Shown here piece by piece: positions 1 to 5,094 of a stretch of DNA of 5,094 nucleotides. The number at the start of each line of letters is the position of its first letter. The stretch's first letter is position 1. The notes under the pieces are model-generated. The model did no database searches, was not told the origin of the DNA, and saw nothing but the letters and a program-made list of their open reading frames with translations. The position numbers were made by a program, and so were the translations under genes. The DNA lies in NCBI GenBank assembly GCA_026389675.1, contig JAPLHJ010000252.1, positions 1 through 5,094 of the forward strand, read 5' to 3'. The stretch comes from Chloroflexota bacterium (lineage in GTDB: Bacteria > Chloroflexota > Dehalococcoidia > GIF9 > UBA5629).

Positions 1-1582
1 CAGCCCGGCCGAAATCTCCGCCATGATACTGCAGAAGCTGAAATTAGATGCGGAGGCTTTCCTGGGTGATAAAGTCACCGACGCGGTGATCACAGTCCCT
101 GCTTATTTCAATGACAGCCAGAGGCAGGCCACCAAAGATGCCGGCACCATAGCAGGCCTTAATGTTATCCGCATTGTGAATGAACCGACAGCCTCAGCGC
201 TGGCCTATGGCATGGATAAGAAAAAAGAGGAGATGATCGCTGTCTATGACCTGGGTGGTGGTACATTTGACATCTCTATCCTCGAGCTTGGAGATGGCAC
301 TTTTCAGGTTAAGTCAACCAATGGCGATACCCATCTGGGCGGTGACGATATCGACCTGAAGGTCATGGACTACCTGATAGACGAGTTAAAAAAAGAGCAG
401 GGCATCGATCTCCGCCAGGATAAGATGGCGTTGCAGAGACTGAAAGATGCCGCTGAGAAAGCCAAGAGGGAACTTTCGACCACCGGTCAGACGGAAATCA
501 ATCTTCCTTTCGTCACGGCCGACGCATCCGGCCCCAAACATTTAAATATAACCCTGACCCGTGCCAAGCTCGAGCAACTGGCGGCTGACCTTCTTGAACG
601 CAGTATTGAGCCGTGCAAAAAAGCGCTGTCCGATGCCGGACTGACCGCGGCACAGATTACTGATGTCATTCTCGTGGGGGGGCAGACACGCATGCCCAAG
701 GTACAGGAATTAGTCCGGCAATTCTTCGGCAAGGAGCCGATTAAGGGCATCAACCCGGATGAAGCTGTGGCGCTGGGTGCGGCTATACAGGGCGGTGTGC
801 TCAAGGGAGACGTGAAAGATATTCTCCTGCTCGATGTGACGCCGCTTACGCTGGGCATCGAAACCCTGGGAGGTGTGATGACCCCGTTGATCCCCAGGAA
901 TACGACTATCCCGACTTCCAAGAGCCAGGTATTCAGCACAGCCGCCGATAATCAGCCGAGCGTCGAGATACATGTGCTGCAGGGCGAGCGCCCGATGGCC
1001 GGGGACAATAAGACACTGGGCAGGTTTATTTTGGATGGTATCCTGCCTGCGCCGCGCGGCGTACCCCAGGTCGAAGTAACCTTTGATCTTGATGCTAACG
1101 GTATTCTCAATGTCCGTGCCCAGGATAAAGGCACCGGCAAAGAACAGAAGATAACCATCACCGCTTCCAGCGGCCTTAACAAGGATGAGGTGGAGAAAAT
1201 GCGCCGTGAGGCCGACGCGCATGCGGCTGAGGATACGCGTAAAAAGGAAGAAGTCGAGACCAAGAATATAGCTGAAGCAACAGTGTATTCTGCTGAAAAG
1301 ACTATCAGGGAATACGGGGATAAAATCCCTGCCGACCTTAAGAGCGAGGTGGAAGGGAAGATCGCTGCCACACGTTCAGCCCTGCAGGGGACGGATATAA
1401 GCTATATAAAGAGTGCCTTGCAGTCTCTCAACGATTCTATGCAGAAAATCGGTTCTGCCGTTTACCAGCATAATACGCCTCCCCCGGGAGGAGGCCCCGG
1501 TGAGCCGGGTTCAGAAGGTGGCGGAACTCCTCCACCGCCCAAGGACGAAGGCACGGTGGAAGGCGAATTCCGCGAAGTCTAA
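1..1582 (+). CDS. dnaK: Molecular chaperone DnaK (Hsp70), 5'-truncated by window edge
   Basis: This is the cytosolic ATP-dependent Hsp70 chaperone, which binds exposed hydrophobic peptides and cycles with DnaJ and GrpE. The frame is open from base 2 (first codons read SPAEISAMILQKLK), so the ATG at 23 is internal, not the start. By alignment from memory with E. coli DnaK, about 110 N-terminal residues are missing, including the first phosphate-binding loop; 526 residues remain, giving a normal total near 636. Visible Hsp70 landmarks are VPAYFNDSQRQATKDAG (from base 95), NEPTASALAYG (179-211), the phosphate-2 motif DLGGGTFD (248-271), VGGQTRMP (674-697) and the interdomain linker DILLLDVTPL (818-847). 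The substrate-binding beta domain runs to about 1180 and the helical lid to about 1470. A Pro/Gly-rich tail ends in GTVEGEFREV, a typical DnaK-type acidic end. No frameshift is seen. No dnaJ follows. Any heat-shock promoter or CIRCE element would lie upstream of the window. Confidence 0.98.
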   Translation, partial: SPAEISAMILQKLKLDAEAFLGDKVTDAVITVPAYFNDSQRQATKDAGTIAGLNVIRIVNEPTASALAYGMDKKKEEMIAVYDLGGGTFDISILELGDGTFQVKSTNGDTHLGGDDIDLKVMDYLIDELKKEQGIDLRQDKMALQRLKDAAEKAKRELSTTGQTEINLPFVTADASGPKHLNITLTRAKLEQLAADLLERSIEPCKKALSDAGLTAAQITDVILVGGQTRMPKVQELVRQFFGKEPIKGINPDEAVALGAAIQGGVLKGDVKDILLLDVTPLTLGIETLGGVMTPLIPRNTTIPTSKSQVFSTAADNQPSVEIHVLQGERPMAGDNKTLGRFILDGILPAPRGVPQVEVTFDLDANGILNVRAQDKGTGKEQKITITASSGLNKDEVEKMRREADAHAAEDTRKKEEVETKNIAEATVYSAEKTIREYGDKIPADLKSEVEGKIAATRSALQGTDISYIKSALQSLNDSMQKIGSAVYQHNTPPPGGGPGEPGSEGGGTPPPPKDEGTVEGEFREV

Positions 1583-1604
1583 GCAGGATAATAAATTGGC
1601 TGGA

Positions 1605-1634
1605 AGAGCGGCGCGCCGAAAGGCCCGCCGCTTT
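1605..1634 (+). terminator. GC-rich hairpin, probable dnaK terminator
   Basis: The hairpin starts 22 bp after the dnaK stop. Arms at 1607-1617 (AGCGGCGCGCC) and 1622-1632 (GGCCCGCCGCT) pair with a single C-C mismatch and close on a GAAA tetraloop; an A-T and a G-U pair extend the base to 1605/1634. The tract after the stem (TTTATCGTAGTTT) is only weakly T-rich, so efficiency as an intrinsic terminator is uncertain. Position between dnaK and a fresh promoter supports a terminator role, although a 3'-end stabilising stem is also possible. Confidence 0.65.
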
Positions 1635-1642
1635 ATCGTAGT

Positions 1643-1671
1643 TTGACACCACGAATTCAAATCACTATCAT
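1643..1671 (+). promoter_or_regulatory. Sigma70-type promoter for the miniprotein gene
   Basis: A consensus -35 box TTGACA (1643-1648) is followed by a 17 bp spacer and a -10 box TATCAT (1666-1671, five of six matches to TATAAT). Transcription would start near 1678, giving a leader of roughly 28 nt that contains the Shine-Dalgarno sequence. It sits just after the dnaK terminator hairpin and is the best promoter match in the window. It probably drives the 50-codon gene and, by read-through, the DUF72 gene. The call rests on sequence match alone. Confidence 0.7.
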
Positions 1672-1688
1672 TTCGTGTAATTTTAAAT

Positions 1689-1696
1689 AAGGAGGG
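1689..1696 (+). promoter_or_regulatory. Strong Shine-Dalgarno of the miniprotein gene
   Basis: AAGGAGGG lies 9 nt before the ATG at 1706. This near-perfect anti-16S match at good spacing is the main evidence that the very short frame downstream is translated and that 1706, rather than the internal ATG at 1727, is its start. Confidence 0.8.
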
Positions 1697-1705
1697 TTTC
1701 ATTTA

Positions 1706-1858
1706 ATGGCAAGCAAGCATTTCTCTATGAGCAATACGGCCAAAGCTGTCCTGGCGATTATCGCCGGCATTTTACTTATTTTCTGGTTTGATATGGCCAA
1801 GTGGATCCTTGGTATTTTCCTTATCGTCTGGGGTATCCTCGCCCTGATCGACCGCTAA
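1706..1858 (+). CDS. 50-residue two-helix membrane miniprotein (DUF3096-like pattern)
   Basis: This short gene encodes a predicted inner-membrane helical hairpin. After a basic N-terminus (K4, H5, K13) come a hydrophobic stretch at about residues 14-28 (AVLAIIAGILLIFWF), a short polar turn (D29, K32) and a second stretch at 33-48 (WILGIFLIVWGILALI), ending in D49-R50. Glycines at 21, 36 and 43 could pack the helices. The pattern of a LAIIAGIL segment followed by a G-F-L-I-x-x-G-I-L-x-L segment resembles small two-helix families such as DUF3096, or the LiaI/LiaF-like transmembrane region; I recognise the style but cannot confirm a family. Support for translation comes from an ideal ribosome-binding site and a strong promoter immediately upstream. 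There is no signal-peptide cleavage site or catalytic motif. Function is unknown. The gene lies 31 bp before the DUF72 gene and may be cotranscribed with it. Confidence 0.85.
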   Translation: MASKHFSMSNTAKAVLAIIAGILLIFWFDMAKWILGIFLIVWGILALIDR

Positions 1859-1889
1859 GATACACAGATTATTATGCGGATAGAGTGAT

Positions 1890-2669
1890 GTGTTTTACTG
1901 TGGCACGAGTGGCTTCAGCTACGATGACTGGATCGGTATTTATTACCCGGCGGGCCTGCCGCGCAAGAACTGGCTGAGCTACTATGCGCAGGAATTCAAT
2001 GCGCTGGAATTGAACTCAACCTATTACACTCTACCGGGCGTGTCTGCAATGGAATCCCTCGCCAGGAAAACCGGCGGGGGATTTCTTTTTTCAGTGAAGG
2101 CCAACCGGGAGATAACCCATAATCGTGAGCATGCTGAGGACGCCTGTAAATCATTTATCCGGGTACTACAACCGCTGATTGTGGCTGAGAAGCTGGGATG
2201 TATCCTGGCGCAGTTTCCCTACAGCTTCAATTGTATTAACGCTAATCGCGACTACCTGGCGAGGTTGAGGGATTGGATGGGTGAATTACCACTGGTTATC
2301 GAGTTTCGTAATGGGGCCTGGCTAAATCCGGAAACGTTTGATTGGATGAGGCAGAACAACGTGTCATTTTGCTGCGTTGATGAACCGCAGCTTCCCGGGT
2401 TGCTTCCGCCCGTAGTTGAAGTGACCGGGCGGAACGGATACATCCGCTTTCACGGACGCAACACTTCTAAGTGGTGGAAGCATGAGCACGCTTGGGAACG
2501 GTATGATTATACATACCGGAGTGACGAATTAGCTGAGTGGATGCCCGGGATAAGTCAAATAAGCCGGGAAGCGGAGAATACGTTTATTTTCGCTAATAAC
2601 CACTGGAGGGGGCAGGCGGTCGATACTATCAGGCAGGTACGGTCCATGCTCGACCAGCTTGTTATGTAA
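1890..2669 (+). CDS. DUF72 (YecE-family) domain-containing protein
   Basis: This is a 259-residue protein of the DUF72/YecE family, known from structural genomics as a TIM-barrel fold; its biochemical role is not established. Family landmarks in order are GTSGFSYDDW (residues 5-14), ELNSTYY (40-46), FSVKANREITH (67-77), LAQFPYSF (106-113), LVIEFRNGAW (135-144), YIRFHGRN (184-191) and FANNHWRGQAV (234-244). Length is normal for the family and the frame is intact. The start must be the GTG at 1890, because an in-frame TAG lies at 1881-1883 and no other start codon sits between; starting at the GTSG strand is usual for the family. An out-of-frame ATG at 1888 overlaps this GTG. The ribosome-binding site is weak (GGATAG, 1878-1883). 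No transmembrane or signal sequence is seen, so it is probably cytosolic. It is likely expressed with the upstream miniprotein. Confidence 0.95.
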   Translation: MFYCGTSGFSYDDWIGIYYPAGLPRKNWLSYYAQEFNALELNSTYYTLPGVSAMESLARKTGGGFLFSVKANREITHNREHAEDACKSFIRVLQPLIVAEKLGCILAQFPYSFNCINANRDYLARLRDWMGELPLVIEFRNGAWLNPETFDWMRQNNVSFCCVDEPQLPGLLPPVVEVTGRNGYIRFHGRNTSKWWKHEHAWERYDYTYRSDELAEWMPGISQISREAENTFIFANNHWRGQAVDTIRQVRSMLDQLVM

Positions 2670-2687
2670 TTGTGCCTGAGTTAGAAT
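2659..2687 (+). promoter_or_regulatory. Candidate promoter for lspA-rluD
   Basis: A -35-like TTGTTA (2659-2664, four of six) lies 17 bp before a -10-like TAGAAT (2682-2687, five of six). The -35 overlaps the last codons of the DUF72 gene. Transcription would start near 2694, leaving a leader of about 66 nt before lspA. No terminator is evident between the DUF72 gene and lspA, so read-through from upstream is also possible. Confidence 0.45.
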
Positions 2688-2759
2688 TAGCGGCTGAGAT
2701 ATGTGGGACACTAATGATGGCAGGCTCTTCATTGTGAAGCATGCGGGCGGAGTTGGTTT

Positions 2760-3290
2760 ATGACGAAAGCACCGCATCATATAGGGAAGTGGTGGAATAT
2801 CCTGATCTTTCTGGTAATAGTGACCATAGTTATCGCATTGGATCAGGTCAGCAAGCAGTGGATCCGTGATAATATACCGTTGGGCGGTTCGTTGCCTGCG
2901 ATGGGACGGCTGACCATCGTACATGTGCAGAATACAGGGTCGGCTTTCGGGTTGTTTACCGACCAGGCTTTCCTGCTGAGCATCGCGGCCGCGGCCGGAC
3001 TGGTGGTAGTGCTGCTGTTTTTTCGCTACCTTAAACAGCTTGGCCTGGCAGGTGGTATAGCCTTGAGCCTTATTTTTGCCGGCGCCCTGGGTAATCTGAT
3101 AGACCGCTTGAGGCTGGGGCATGTGACCGACTTTATCTATGTGAGGCTTTGGGACAGTTTCTATTGGCCGGCCTTCAACATAGCTGATTCTGCCATTACC
3201 ACCGGGGCAATTCTGTTGGTAGTAGTTGCGCTAAGCACGTTCGGGAAAAAGCATGAGCCAGGACCGGAAACCGGAAAAAAAGACTATTGA
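2760..3290 (+). CDS. lspA: Lipoprotein signal peptidase (signal peptidase II)
   Basis: This polytopic inner-membrane aspartyl protease cleaves the signal peptide of diacylglyceryl-modified prolipoproteins just before the lipobox cysteine, after Lgt has acted. The 176-residue product has the usual four-helix layout: a first helix at about 13-28 ending in DQVSK (28-32), then NTGSAFGLF (58-66), helices at about 70-88 and 96-112, GALGNLIDR (108-116), HVTDFI (121-126), FNIADS (139-144) and a last helix to about 158. The conserved N112, D115 and N140 and the catalytic pair D124 and D143 are all present. A GGAG (2749-2752) lies 7 nt before the ATG, supporting this start. The polar C-terminal tail is encoded in the 38 bp that overlap the rluD-like gene, implying cotranscription and coupled translation. 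An lspA-rluD order is also found in Bacillus (lspA-ylyB). Confidence 0.97.
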   Translation: MTKAPHHIGKWWNILIFLVIVTIVIALDQVSKQWIRDNIPLGGSLPAMGRLTIVHVQNTGSAFGLFTDQAFLLSIAAAAGLVVVLLFFRYLKQLGLAGGIALSLIFAGALGNLIDRLRLGHVTDFIYVRLWDSFYWPAFNIADSAITTGAILLVVVALSTFGKKHEPGPETGKKDY

Positions 3291-4170
3291 AGTTGAAGCC
3301 GATGGTGTGCGGCTGGACAAATACCTGGCAGCATCCTCCATCGGACTGACGCGCTCACACCTGCAAAAGCTTATCGAAGAGGGTTGTATCAGGGTAAACG
3401 GACAGATCTCCCGCCCTGCCGCCAAACTCAGGTACCATGACCGTATCGAAATCGTCATTCCTCCCATTGAGCCGGTGCAGGTTGCTGCAGAAGATATCCC
3501 TTTTGAAGTTATATACGAAGATATTGACCTGGCCGTGATCAACAAGCCGGCAGGCTTGACCGTATACCCCGCGCCCGGCCATCCTCGCCACACGCTGGTA
3601 AATGCGATGCTGAAACGTTTCCCCGACCTGTCAACCTTCGGCGATTCCCCGCGGCCGGGTATAGTGCACAGGCTGGACAAAGATACATCGGGACTGATGG
3701 TAATTGCCAGGAATGAAAAGGCAAGGCTTAACCTGGTTGAGCAGTTTAAATCCCGCTCGGTATTAAAAAAGTACCTTGTGCTGGTCAAGGGTAAAATCGT
3801 ACCTGAGCGGGGCGCCATCGATGCACCTATCGGTAGGGACCCTGCTGACCGCAAACGTATGGCTGTTGTATCCCGGGGACGTCAGGCCAGGACAGACTAC
3901 AGCGTGAAACAATATATTGGTGGGTATTCACTGTTGGAAGTGCATATTCAGACCGGCAGGACCCACCAGATACGGGTACATCTCTCAGCTATCGGCTACC
4001 CGGTTTTGGGTGACCCGGTCTATGGCCTGAAATCCAAGCTTCTGAATCGTCAATTCCTGCATGCTAATTACCTGGAGATACGGCTTCCGGGAAGCGGGCA
4101 AACGCGTTCATTCTCCTGTGCATTACCGGATGATTTGAGCAATGTGCTGGCTTCGATGCAAAAACGGTAA
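3253..4170 (+). CDS. rluD: RluA/RluD-family 23S rRNA pseudouridine synthase
   Basis: This enzyme isomerises uridine to pseudouridine in RNA. The closest style is RluD, which modifies the helix 69 loop of 23S rRNA, but exact targets cannot be read from sequence. The 305-residue protein has an N-terminal S4 RNA-binding domain (about residues 18-80, starting GVRLDKYLA) and then the catalytic domain: VINKPAGLTVYPAPGH (95-110), the catalytic motif HRLDKDTSGL (139-148) with nucleophile D142, and TGRTHQIRVHLSAIGYPVLG towards the C-terminus. Length and domain order are normal for the family. The ATG at 3253 lies inside lspA; its own ribosome-binding site is weak (GGGA, 3243-3246), so translation probably depends on ribosomes finishing lspA 38 bp later. 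No other good start precedes the S4 domain. The family call is firm; the symbol is by similarity of type. Confidence 0.95.
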   Translation: MSQDRKPEKKTIEVEADGVRLDKYLAASSIGLTRSHLQKLIEEGCIRVNGQISRPAAKLRYHDRIEIVIPPIEPVQVAAEDIPFEVIYEDIDLAVINKPAGLTVYPAPGHPRHTLVNAMLKRFPDLSTFGDSPRPGIVHRLDKDTSGLMVIARNEKARLNLVEQFKSRSVLKKYLVLVKGKIVPERGAIDAPIGRDPADRKRMAVVSRGRQARTDYSVKQYIGGYSLLEVHIQTGRTHQIRVHLSAIGYPVLGDPVYGLKSKLLNRQFLHANYLEIRLPGSGQTRSFSCALPDDLSNVLASMQKR

Positions 4171-4185
4171 ACTGGCGCTTTTTGC
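4158..4185 (+). terminator. Weak A/T-rich hairpin at the rluD stop
   Basis: GCAAAAA (4158-4164) and TTTTTGC (4179-4185) can pair across the rluD stop codon, with a possible CG/CG extension inside. The stem is A/T rich and no T-run follows, so it is a marginal terminator candidate at best. It is listed because it is the only dyad between rluD and the next gene. Confidence 0.25.
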
Positions 4186-4209
4186 TATTTAGTCTGCGGA
4201 TGTGATAAA
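4182..4209 (+). promoter_or_regulatory. Possible extended -10 promoter for the coiled-coil gene
   Basis: TTGCTA (4182-4187, four of six to the -35 consensus), a 16 bp spacer and GATAAA (4204-4209, four of six) preceded directly by TGT (an extended -10 element) suggest a start near 4216. The following gene has its own ribosome-binding site. The match is modest, and read-through from rluD is an equally good explanation. Confidence 0.3.
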
Positions 4210-4235
4210 TTTTAGTTAAAAGAGAGGTTTCGGAA

Positions 4236-4532
4236 ATGAGACCGCAAGATAGATTCGGGCAGACAAAAAAAGATCCCACGGCGGGCCAGGGTGACGTCTA
4301 CAATCAGCTGGCAAATGCCCCTCAACAACAGGGTCCGGAAGATTTCACCACGTTTGAAGTTGATGCCGCGAACAGGCGAAATGAGTTGCTTTTTAACATC
4401 ACTTCTCAAATTGAGGAGACACGCGGCAAGCTCAAACAGGCGGAACTCCTGGCAGAGCGTTTGAGGCAGAGCCTGAGGGAATACGAGGAGATGTATAAAA
4501 CCCTCACCAAAGGTAAAGGCAAGGAAAAGTAG
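4236..4532 (+). CDS. Small coiled-coil protein, function unknown
   Basis: I do not recognise this 98-residue protein. Residues 1-36 are polar and rich in Gln, Gly, Pro and Asp, probably disordered. From residue 52 to 90, every a/d position of a strict 3-4 heptad spacing (52, 55, 59, 62, 66, 69, 73, 76, 80, 83, 87, 90) reads L, I, I, T, L, A, A, L, L, Y, Y, L, which predicts about 5.5 continuous heptads of coiled coil. The remaining positions are charged (RGKLKQAELLAERLRQSLRE). A lysine-rich tail KGKGKEK ends the protein. There is no signal peptide or membrane segment, so it is likely cytosolic and oligomeric. The start is supported by AGAGAGG (4221-4227) 8 nt before the ATG. It follows rluD by 65 bp and precedes the RDD gene by 110 bp on the same strand. 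A scaffold or adaptor role would be a guess. Confidence 0.8.
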   Translation: MRPQDRFGQTKKDPTAGQGDVYNQLANAPQQQGPEDFTTFEVDAANRRNELLFNITSQIEETRGKLKQAELLAERLRQSLREYEEMYKTLTKGKGKEK

Positions 4533-4642
4533 GCAACTCTCCCTGGCCTCTGCACATTGAGCGATATCCCTCGAAAATAATGGCGGAACCAAATGGCGTT
4601 TCAGCCATCCAGCAGTTGTAATCGGCCTGCCTATAGGAGCCA
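4533..4642 (+). other. 110 bp intergenic stretch, no gene recognised
   Basis: No convincing gene or strong promoter is seen here. It contains a small dyad, ATGGC (4593-4597) and GCCAT (4604-4608) around a 6 nt loop, and a 7 bp direct repeat AATGGCG at 4579-4585 and 4592-4598. Neither has a T-tract or other context that would assign a role. A 13-codon frame from the ATG at 4580 has no ribosome-binding site. Confidence 0.5.
4635..4639 (+). promoter_or_regulatory. Shine-Dalgarno of the RDD gene, close to the ATG
   Basis: AGGAG ends only 3 nt before the ATG at 4643 but 6 nt before the next in-frame codon, TTG at 4646. An in-frame TAG at 4634-4636 excludes any earlier start. The spacing leaves open whether initiation uses ATG or TTG; the proteins would differ by one residue. 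Confidence 0.5.
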
Positions 4643-5094
4643 ATGTTGAAAGAGAAACCGAAGGAGTATGCGCTGGAGTACGCCGGGTTTTGGATCAGGT
4701 TAGCTGCGGCGCTGATCGATTTCTTATTGTTATTGGCCAGTTTGTACGTATTGTATTGCGTTATATCCCAATCATTTTTCTGGATATTTCCCGGTACTAA
4801 CAAGGTGATTGATACATTTGGCGATATCGCCAGGGGCGCGCCTGTTTCTGCCGGCATCATCTGGTTGATGGCAAGCATGCTGCTGGTCTTCCTGGCAGGC
4901 TGCACGGTCTATTTCGTGGTCTGCTGGGCGACGGCCGGGCAGACGGTCGGCAAACTCAGCATGAGCATCAAGATAATACGTACTGACAGTTCATCGCTCG
5001 ACCTGCGAAATGCCTTTATACGTTTCCTGGGCGGCCTGCTATGCATGGCTACACTGGGCATCGGTTTTATTTTAATCGCTTTTGACGGGCGTAA
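4643..5094 (+). CDS. RDD-family integral membrane protein, 3' end outside window
   Basis: The first 150 codons are present and the frame is open at the window end. RDD-domain features are YAGFWIRLAAALIDF (residues 13-27, holding the R19 and D26 of the family signature), a first membrane helix at about 20-41, a loop, a second helix at about 70-95, then GQTVGKLSMSIKIIRTD (99-115), a third helix at about 126-146 and the closing aspartate D148 in FDGR. Only the short tail that normally follows (an LHD-type segment) is missing, so the protein may end soon after the window, or further domains may follow. RDD proteins are multi-helix membrane proteins with no settled general function; transport roles have been proposed for some members. 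The same-strand position after the coiled-coil gene permits cotranscription. Confidence 0.9.
   Translation, partial: MLKEKPKEYALEYAGFWIRLAAALIDFLLLLASLYVLYCVISQSFFWIFPGTNKVIDTFGDIARGAPVSAGIIWLMASMLLVFLAGCTVYFVVCWATAGQTVGKLSMSIKIIRTDSSSLDLRNAFIRFLGGLLCMATLGIGFILIAFDGR

Noticed and set aside
487..1371. Three long antisense open frames opposite dnaK (487-939, 710-1222, 952-1371)
   Set aside because: They mirror the codon bias of the DnaK frame, overlap each other and show no recognisable motifs. Long antisense frames opposite dnaK are a known artefact.
1413..1646. 77-codon + strand frame overlapping the dnaK tail
   Set aside because: It lies in another frame of the Pro/Gly-rich tail, reads through the terminator stem, and its arginine-rich product is typical of an off-frame GC-rich sequence.
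1870..1875. TATTAT as a -10 box for near-leaderless expression of the DUF72 gene
   Set aside because: No acceptable -35 sits at 16-18 bp upstream and no extended -10 TG is present; cotranscription from the promoter at 1643 is simpler.
2529..3122. 197-codon antisense frame across the DUF72-lspA junction
   Set aside because: It spans two real genes, is low in hydrophobic core patterning and rich in Q and P, as expected of a shadow frame.
3231..3854. 207-codon antisense frame opposite the rluD-like gene
   Set aside because: The + strand encodes an intact, motif-complete pseudouridine synthase; the antisense product is serine/arginine-rich and resembles no family.
4579..4608. Short AATGGCG repeat and ATGGC/GCCAT dyad as a terminator or operator
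   Set aside because: Only two 7 bp copies and a 5 bp stem without a T-tract; such matches are expected by chance.
4504..4905. Antisense frame covering the 4533-4642 gap and the RDD gene start
   Set aside because: The + strand RDD protein is clear, and the antisense product shows no family motif, so the gap is better treated as intergenic.

Overview
This 5.1 kb window looks like ordinary bacterial chromosome. All seven supported genes lie on the + strand, base composition is moderate, and I see no mobile elements, tRNA or rRNA genes, or CRISPR repeats. The DnaK sequence, the lspA-rluD pair and the RDD membrane protein would fit a Chloroflexota (Dehalococcoidia-like) bacterium, perhaps a metagenome contig. 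That placement is an impression from protein style, not a computed result. The presence of LspA and an RluD-type enzyme does establish that the source is bacterial.

Layout. (1) Positions 1-1582 hold a DnaK chaperone gene cut at its 5' end by the window edge; it lacks about 110 N-terminal residues. A GC-rich hairpin follows its stop, and no dnaJ or grpE follows it. (2) Positions 1643-1858 hold a strong-looking promoter (TTGACA, 17 bp, TATCAT), a near-perfect Shine-Dalgarno sequence and a 50-codon gene for a two-helix membrane miniprotein. (3) Positions 1890-2669 encode a DUF72/YecE-family protein on a GTG start, 31 bp downstream and probably on the same transcript. (4) Positions 2760-4170 hold lspA (lipoprotein signal peptidase II) and an rluD-like pseudouridine synthase gene. 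Their reading frames overlap by 38 bp, so they probably form an operon, with a candidate promoter at the end of the DUF72 gene. (5) Positions 4236-4532 encode an unrecognised 98-residue protein with a regular C-terminal coiled coil. (6) Positions 4643-5094 hold the start of an RDD-family membrane protein that runs off the window.

Functionally this is a housekeeping neighbourhood: protein folding (DnaK), lipoprotein maturation (LspA) and 23S rRNA modification (RluD type), mixed with small or uncharacterised proteins. I found no convincing sign of a new defence, mobile or metabolic system. The items most worth a second look are the miniprotein with its own strong expression signals and the orphan coiled-coil protein.
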